A DNA stretch of 7,710 bases from positions 552 through 8,261 of the forward strand of contig DBTI01000200.1 of the NCBI GenBank assembly GCA_002306975.1, written 5' to 3'. A model generated the notes under the pieces. That model ran no database searches. It was not told the DNA's origin and saw nothing but the letters and a program-made list of their open reading frames with translations. How positions within the stretch are numbered: the stretch's first letter is position 1; every line of letters starts with the position of its first letter. A program made the translations under genes and the position numbers. The DNA is from Ruminococcaceae bacterium UBA1320 (GTDB lineage: Bacteria; Bacillota; Clostridia; Oscillospirales; Ethanoligenentaceae). Positions 1 through 7,710 of this stretch are shown one piece after another.

Positions 1-797
1 GACTGGACATAGCCGAAAGCCCATTTTGGCAGCATGACGGCCTGCCCCGTCAGTTTACGAAATCCTGCAATTACATCATCCAGCTGATTCCCATGAATAA
101 AATAGTAATCCAACTGTTCCACGGTATCCAGAAACATATAGGAACCATATGCGTCATCGTTAAAAGTCATTAATGATCCGCAGTCGAACAGAATCCCATA
201 ATTTTTATCGGAAACAAAAAACGGTATGGGAATTTTCATATTGTGCTGGTAAAGATACTGCGTCGTACCGCGACGGTTATAGATTCCTTCTTCGGCTTGA
301 CCCAGTCCATGTATCGTCTCATCTTTTTGCAAATGGAAAAAGATCTTTGCACGGTATGCGTCCCTATCGTGGTATGACACCATATTCTCAACAAAATTAC
401 GCTCTCCGTCCACAGTTTTCACCCGTTTTATGATTGCCTTTTCCCCTTCAATGGAATATTTGTTTACAGGTTCTACCGTGAGTTCCTTGTCGCTTTCTTG
501 AAGCAATAATTCTTTCGTATCCGCATTCATCCATGTAAATTGACCGCTGTCGCGATTTATTAAAAGTAAGACAGATCCATTCTGAAAGCGGAGCTGTTCC
601 GGGGTTTCCGTAACGCTCCAAGCTGGAAAAGATTCGTCAAAGCAAGAAATTTGCAATGCTGAAAAGTCTGCAATACTTGATTCCTTTGTATAGACACAGC
701 GTATGATTCCATCGCCGCAAGACTTTAAAAGCATTAAACCGTGTTCAACTTTTAGGGAAACTGCATTCCCTTCTATTTTATAATCAACTATATTCAT
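1..797 (-). CDS. GH31 family alpha-glycosidase, N-terminal part (runs off the left edge)
   Basis: Partial gene: 265 codons are visible from ATG at 797-795 and the frame is still open at base 1. The segment is the N-terminal beta-sandwich of glycoside hydrolase family 31 leading into the barrel. Recognisable landmarks are HGLGQAEEGIYNRRG (about residues 163-177), IPIPFFVSDKNYGILFDCG, the LDYYFIHG stretch and LTGQAVMLPKWAFGYVQ at the visible end. The catalytic aspartates lie beyond the edge, so substrate class (alpha-glucoside, alpha-xyloside, other) cannot be assigned. There is no signal peptide, so it should act in the cytoplasm on oligosaccharide imported by the adjacent transporter. It starts 11 nt after the stop of the permease gene. 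A purine-rich AAAGGATAGAG that overlaps that stop could serve as ribosome binding site, which points to translational coupling. The family call is firm; the specific activity is unknown. Confidence 0.9.
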   Translation of the reverse strand, partial: MNIVDYKIEGNAVSLKVEHGLMLLKSCGDGIIRCVYTKESSIADFSALQISCFDESFPAWSVTETPEQLRFQNGSVLLLINRDSGQFTWMNADTKELLLQESDKELTVEPVNKYSIEGEKAIIKRVKTVDGERNFVENMVSYHDRDAYRAKIFFHLQKDETIHGLGQAEEGIYNRRGTTQYLYQHNMKIPIPFFVSDKNYGILFDCGSLMTFNDDAYGSYMFLDTVEQLDYYFIHGNQLDDVIAGFRKLTGQAVMLPKWAFGYVQ

Positions 798-3700
798 GCG
801 ATTTTACTCTATCCTTTTACCGCACCAGATGTCATTCCGGAAACGATGTATTTTTGTCCTAAAAGATAAACAATAATTACCGGTAAAATTGTAAGTACAA
901 TATCCGCACATATCAAATTCCAATCAGTATGAAACATACCGAAGAAGTTATAAACAGAGAGGGTCATTGGCCATTTATCGGAACTACTTAGGAAATAAAG
1001 CGGTGACACGAATTCGTTCCAGGTATTTAAAAAAGTGAGGACAGTCACAGTCGCTAAAGCCGGCTTGAGAAGTGGAAGAACAATAAAGAAAAAGAGCCGC
1101 AAAGGAGAACAGCCGTCAAGCATAGCTGCCTCATCCAAATCAACCGGCACCTTGGAAATAAACCCATGAAGTAAAAAAATTGCAAAAGGCAACTGCATGG
1201 CCGTATAGAGTAAAATAAGACCAGGGCGACTGTTGATAAAATGGAAAAAAGCCATAACCTTCATGAGTGCCACATAATTGATTGGCATTGCAATACCCAG
1301 CACAAGGTACAGGTAAACCGCATTGTTGACTTTTGATCTATTACGGGATAGCACATAAGCACAGGCAGCTGCCAAAATACAGCAGAGTGCTACGCTTGCC
1401 ACAGAATATAATACACTGTTAAAAAATGATTGGGCCAGCTTTCCTTTGCTGATTACATTGGAAAAATTAGTCCACATAAATGGAAACTCTGGCAGCATTA
1501 AATTCATGTCCGATGCATGAATGCTGTCTTTAAATGAATTAAAGAGAACCAGCACCAATGGGACCAATGAAATAATAGAGATGATCCATGCAAGTAAATT
1601 AGCGGTAACTTTTCTAATTATCTTATTTGTAGCCATCACTCAACCACCTCATTTTTTGTCATAACACGGATCATAAAGAACCCAATCACAACCATGAAAA
1701 GGAACATTACAGAAGAGAGTGCCGTGCCTACGGCATATTGTCCGTTTGAGAACATTTTAAATACAGCGGTATACAACACCTCAGTGGTCGCCTTTCCGGG
1801 GCCTCCGTTTGTCATTGCATATACCATATCAAATATTTTCAAGCCATAAATGACATTCAGCACCGTAGTGGTCGCTAACGTCGGAAGCAGAAGCGGCAAC
1901 GTAATTTTGAAAAAAGCCTGAACGCCATTCGCGCCGTCAATGCTGGCGGCTTCATAATAGGTTGGGGAAATTGACAGGATACCCGCAATCAGGATCGTCA
2001 TAATATATCCCAATCCCTTCCAAATATCGACAGCCATAACAGAGCCGAATGCAAATTGGGATGTCGTCAGCCATGGTTTTGCAAAAAATCCCAGGCCTGT
2101 AGAATTAAAGAACGTATTTAAGAGGCCTGTTGCTGGATCTAAGATAGATGTAAAAATCATACCTACAATTAGAGTTGATAATACGTTCGGCATAAAGATG
2201 ATTCCGCGGTGGAAATTAAGAAATTTAATATGTTTGGTTAATAAGACCGCCATCAGTAAACCTAGCGCATTTTTTAAAATTGTCGTAACAACTGTAAACA
2301 GAAGGGTATTTGTCAGGATTTTTATATAGTTTTCATCCGCTGAAAAAACGGTCTTAAAGTTTTCAAATCCTACAAAATTAAGTTTATCACTATATGCCGA
2401 CCAGTCTGTAAATGAATACCCAATACCCATTATGCCTGGAAGAACAAACAGCACCGTATAGAGCAAAAGCGCTCCTATCGTAAAATAAAACGGATATGTT
2501 TTGTTTTTATTCATATTAAATCCTCATTATCTTTTTAAAAAAAGGGCTGAAAGTAATTTTCAGCCCCCTTCTTTGCTGCAATTAAAACGTGTTCGTTAGT
2601 TCCATGCAGGGTCTTTGGCTGTCTTTGCCTGCTCTGCTCTTCTCTTGTCTATGTTTTTCAGCACTTCATTCGGTTTTTCTTCGCCAAGCAGCAAAGCGGA
2701 AATATCACTGCCCATTTCTGTCCACTGCGGATTTAAATATTTGACCGCTGTTTGATATACCGTCCCTGTCTTGGGATATCTCGCGTAGAACTCTTTAATG
2801 GTATCTGAGTATTTGCTCGGCGCATTGCTATAGGGAAGCTTATTAAACTTGGAAACATTCTCAGTAAGGTATTTCAGGCTGGAGTCGGAAGCCATAAATT
2901 CCAGATACTTTTTCGCTGCATCTACATTCTTAGAATTTTTGTAGATAAATCTTGACGGACCGCATGGATTCACATTCAAAGTTTGGTTGTCAGCCAGAGG
3001 TATTACAAAATATCCGACATCGTCAACCTTGAATTTTGGATCCACCTTATTAATATCTGCACCTAAGCCTTGGTTTGCAACTGTCATTGCATACTTGCCG
3101 GTAGCGAAGTTCTTCGGTGTATCCGCATACTTGTTTGACATATAGTTGTCGCCCCAGTAACCAAGGGTCGCCATCTCTTTAATTTGAGAAAGAACCGTCT
3201 GCATTGTCTGATTATCAGCCATTTTAGCCTTATTGTTATTCAGATTGTCAGCCAGTCCAGGGGTAGCAGTTTCTGCAGCAGGCCCCATTTCGGGGAACCA
3301 TAGGGTGTGGTGCCAGCCGTCAGATACACATTCATATATTGGTGTTATTCCTTTTGCCTTTATCTTTGCGCAGGCAGCCTTAAAATCAGAATATGTTTTC
3401 GGAATTTCTATTCCAAGACTCTTAAAAATATTCTTGTTGTATGCGATTGCCCAAACCGCGGATACGTCTCCCATCGGTTGTCCATACAGCTTACCGTTTA
3501 CGGAGAGCTCCGCAGCTGCGTCTTTGTCAACATTGCCTACCCAACTTTCAGAACTAAGATCAACCGCATTTTTTTCTACATTGAGTTGGGTCTGAATATC
3601 AAACCTGCCGCTTTGATTGCCGAAAATGTCGGGGCCCTCGCCAGCGTTCAGTTTCGTCATCAGAAGACTGGTGTATTGGTTGGAAGGAATGATCTGGTAA

Positions 3701-6700
3701 TCGACCTTGATGCCCGTCTGCTTTTCAAATTCGGCGCCAAGCTTTATCTCCGCATCCTGAACCCAGTCCTGACTTGCCATAAAGGTAATAGTTACGTTTT
3801 CCTGTTTTGCGGCGGAGCCTGCGGCCGAACTGTCACCGGCCGATGCCTGAGACGATGCCGCCGGAGTGGCTGACGCGGGGCTGTTGGAAGATGCCATTGG
3901 ATTCCCTCCGCTGCAGGCTGTAAAAGATGCGAGCATTCCCACGGTGAGAAACGCGGATAGGACTCTGAAACTCTTTTTCATACACAATACCTCCCCATCT
4001 GTTTTGTAACATATTGACAATTTTTTGAGCCATGTATATCATATAACTATCGACTGTTTATTTGAATGGATAAAGCAACGCTTTTGCATGTACTTTTTTA
4101 ACTAATTTCCTTCAACAAAGAGGTCCATTTTAAGATGAAAAAGAGACCAACTTCCATACAAAGAGCTCTGTTTGTTCCCTATACCATTCTGTTCATTCTT
4201 GTCTTTTCCCTTGCTATGGGATATTTCGCCGTGCTGGAATCCTCAAAAATCAAGGAGGATACATTCAGCTCCATTAAGAACAGCGTAAGCAATATCAGCG
4301 GCGCTCTTGATACGGAAGTTCAAGGCCTAGACACGGTTTCCCAAAACATCATGTATTCCAATCTGATTAAGGAGCGGTTTAGAGACTACCTGGAGTACAG
4401 CGGCGGTTTCCCGCAGGTGGCAACGACGCTGGACAAATACAACTACGAACAAAATACGCTTGCGCTTTACGACATGCTGATCGCCATTATTGGTCCCAAC
4501 CAACCGGTCGATCAGGTCTATCTTTACTCCTTGAATTCCGGCCGTCTCGGAGTCGGGCTTGACAACTCCACGCAGAATATTTCCGTCAAGGACATGCCGT
4601 GGTACAAAAGCGCATACGATGCCTATGGCTCAAAAGTTTTTTCCTGCGGCAAAGATTCGGTTTTGGACCGCTATTACTCCAGCCAGAAAGGCTTCGGATA
4701 TCTCTCCCTCTGCAGAGTGTATTTCAGTTCGCTCAATACTCCGCAGGGTATTGTGGAGCTAAAATTATCTCTTAAGAAAATTGACGACACCATCGCTTCC
4801 ATCCATCGTTTGTATGAAGAAAAAATCTACATTTACGATACTTCTGGAAAACTGGTTTACCCGTTCGGCGATAAACCGAACAGCTACTTTTCCCAGATCA
4901 AGGCACAAGCGTCGGGGCCCGATCAAAATGGTAAAAATGTCCATATAATAAACGAAAAGAACGAGTACATCCTCTATACGGCTTCCGGGTACAGCGGTTT
5001 TACAACCGCCATGGTGGTAAGCAACGACAAATTAATGAAGCCGATTTACAACTATATCGGAACTTACCTCATGATTTTTCTGATTGTTCTATTTGCCGTA
5101 AGTCTTCTTTCTTTTTCTATCGCGAAACGAATCGGCAAACCGATGAACCGAATCTACTCGGAAATCCGGCATTTTGAAATCACGAGCGATGAGGATACAA
5201 GCTTCCCGGAAATCAGTATCCGGATTACCGAGCTTGACACGTTGTACAAAGCACTTCAAAAGATGCAGCGCAAAGCGAAAGCGGCCATGACGCGAGAACT
5301 GGAACTGCAGAACCGTGAAATCCAGTCTAAGATTCTTGCTTTGCAGTCCCAGATGAATCCTCATTTTCTCTATAACACATTGTCGACCATTCAGGCGATG
5401 GCTGATGAGCAAATGAATGACGAGATTGTACAGATGTGCCAGTCAAACGCAAGAATTCTTCGTTATATCTCCTCAAACAATGAGCAACTGGTTCCCCTTG
5501 AGCAGGAATTGGATTGTGTGCGGGATTATCTGCAGTCCATGAAGCTCCGTTACGCCGGAAAACTTGCCGATAAAATCGACCTGCCGGACCGGATGCTGCC
5601 CATACGCGTGCCGAAGCTGTGCCTGCAGCTTTTGGTGGAAAACGCGGTGAAATATACCAGCAGGCAGAAAAGCTTTCCCACGAAGATTGAAGTAAACGGC
5701 AGTGCGGACGACCGTTCCTGGAGAATCAGCGTGGTTGACAACGGACCCGGATTTTCGGAGGAAGATCTGCGCAGTATCGACGAAAAAATCAGCATTATTT
5801 CGAATACGGGTCTTTTCCCAGATCTTGAACTAAATGGGATGGGGATGTTGAATGTATTTATTCGCTTGAAAATTCTTTACAAGGATAAATACATCTTCCG
5901 CATTGAGAATCACGTGCCAAACGGTGCGGCCGTCACGATCGGTGCTTATGAGATACCGCAAAGCAACATGCTGCCGGAGGGGGATGGCAAAAGTTGACCA
6001 AGATATCGTTTACCGCAATCGTTGTGGAGGATGAGAATTTAATTGCCAAAAACATCGTTAGAAATATACAAAGGGCGAATGAAAACTTTGAAGTAGTCGC
6101 CATCTCCGCGGACGGAGAGGATGCCCTGCGTCAGGTGGAAAAATACATGCCGAACGTGGTACTGACGGATATTCAGATGCCTCTGATGAATGGTTTGGAA
6201 CTGGTTCGGATCATCGCACAAAAATACCCGCTGATCCGCTGTGTTATCATAAGCGGCCACGATGATTTTGCCTATGCCAAAGATGCGCTGAAAAATCACG
6301 TCGCGGATTATCTCCTGAAGCCCATTAATCTGGATGAGTTAACCGTGACCCTGCACCGGATTGAAAACGACTTTCTGGCCAGCCAAAAAGAGCTGACAAG
6401 TGAATTTATCAATGCGGGAAACAATCCGGAAGATATCGTGCAGCTGATGAAAGATTATATTCTGAAAAATTATCAGGATCAGATCAATCTGACTGAAATG
6501 GCTTCCAGCCTAGGCTATTCCTTATCTTACCTCACAAAAATATTCATCAAAAATACCGGATTGTCTCCGGTCCGATATATTCGTGATTTTCGGATCAACG
6601 CCGCAAAACAGCTGCTGCGCAATCCGCGGATTCCGATCAATATCATCGGGAAGAAGATCGGGTACGCCGATCCTTTTCATTTCAGCAAGATGTTCAAGCA

Positions 6701-7710
6701 GGCGGTAGGAATCAGTCCGTCTGAATATCGCGCCCAAAATGGAGAGCATAAATAGCACAATATTTTTGTGACCGGTAACGCTGACTCCGACGCTGCGAAT
6801 CGGATATTGCCAATGATAAGTCGCTTAAAAAGCTCCATGCCTGCAGCTGCTATGCAACACATCTCATGGAGGCGGCGTAAATGTGTTCTTTATCCAGTGC
6901 ATTCTTGGCCATGCCACGCTCTGGACGACGATGCGGCATTATGGCTTCCTTTCCGGCAGAGGCAAGCAAAAAAAGCTGCGCTCCTGCAAAATACAAACCG
7001 GCACCTCCCTTGCCCAAAGAGAAAAACTCTCCACCGAGTCCCTCATTCAAAAGATTCTCGGCAGAAAGCCATCTCAGTGCCCAAGTTGTGGTTTCTGCGG
7101 TCTGTTGAGAACCGGTCTCTCACCGCCGCAGACCTGCTGAACTGCAAAGCTTTGAAAAAAGCCTGCTCTGAGGGCAGGCTGGCTTTGCTGTACCTATTTT
7201 AACTGCAATGTGAATGTTTGGGTAGTGCTTTTTCTCAAATCCGCCTAAAAATAACTCGTAGTCGTGATTCTTTAGCCAGAAACCCAGGATGCTTTTCCCA
7301 TAGCCTTCTGCTAACCGACCGCGGTTTCGTTCAATGACAGTTATCCAAACCTGCGCATCCAAGCTTCTGCTCTTGGGTGCGCTTTCCTTTGCACAGCTTC
7401 GGAAAACTTGCTACTCATACCGTGAAAAGCACAGAGAGTAACGCCCTCTGCATTTAATATTGTGTCGGGTTGAGGCACAATATTCTATAGACAATTTATT
7501 GTCTTTTAATTGTTAATAAGCAACGGAAAACAGGGACGCAAAGCAAAGTAAAAGGACTTGCCGCTTGTTATTCACAGACGACAAGTCCTTTCAGTAACTT
7601 GCTTTATAATATTATATTGTTTTTAACCATCTAATCCTTCCTCAATCAGCACTTTCAGCTCCTTGCAGACCTGCTCCTCGTCCGGCCCGTCGGCGGTGAT
7701 GGTCAAATCC

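Overview
The window comes from a low-to-mid GC Firmicute, most likely a Clostridia member of the Ruminococcaceae/Oscillospiraceae type. The basis is a YesM/YesN-style two-component pair, a CUT1 sugar ABC operon lacking its own ATPase, strong AGGAGG-like ribosome binding sites, a TTG start codon and an HPr-like fragment at the right edge. Genus-level placement is inference only.

Layout: positions 1-3981 hold a leftward operon, in transcription order a lipoprotein sugar-binding protein (3981-2596), two CUT1 permeases (2514-1636 and 1636-809) and the N-terminal third of a GH31 alpha-glycosidase that runs off the left edge (797-1). A strong hairpin-plus-T7 terminator (2537-2566) lies between the binding-protein gene and the first permease. 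Positions 3982-4134 are a divergent control region with two good sigma-A promoters on opposite strands whose -10 hexamers sit on top of each other. Positions 4135-6755 hold a rightward two-gene operon: a dCache-type sensor histidine kinase and a short AraC-type response regulator, overlapping by 4 nt.

The working model is that the kinase senses an extracellular sugar or a binding-protein complex and the regulator controls the divergent transporter operon. The oligosaccharide is imported by binding protein plus permeases, probably energised by a shared MsmX-type ATPase encoded elsewhere, and is cut in the cytoplasm by the GH31 enzyme, which has no visible signal peptide.

Positions 6756-7622 contain no intact gene. 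They hold a decayed mobile-element scar, in which the C-terminal part of a tyrosine recombinase (one-base frameshift) runs in frame into the C-terminal part of an IS91-like transposase. This is followed by several hairpins and inverted repeats. At the right edge (7623-7710) is the C-terminal end of an HPr-family phosphocarrier protein on the minus strand, with a terminator-like long hairpin after it.

No clearly new defence or mobile system is present. The points most worth a second look are the symmetric bidirectional promoter, the intra-operon terminator and the recombinase/transposase fusion scar.
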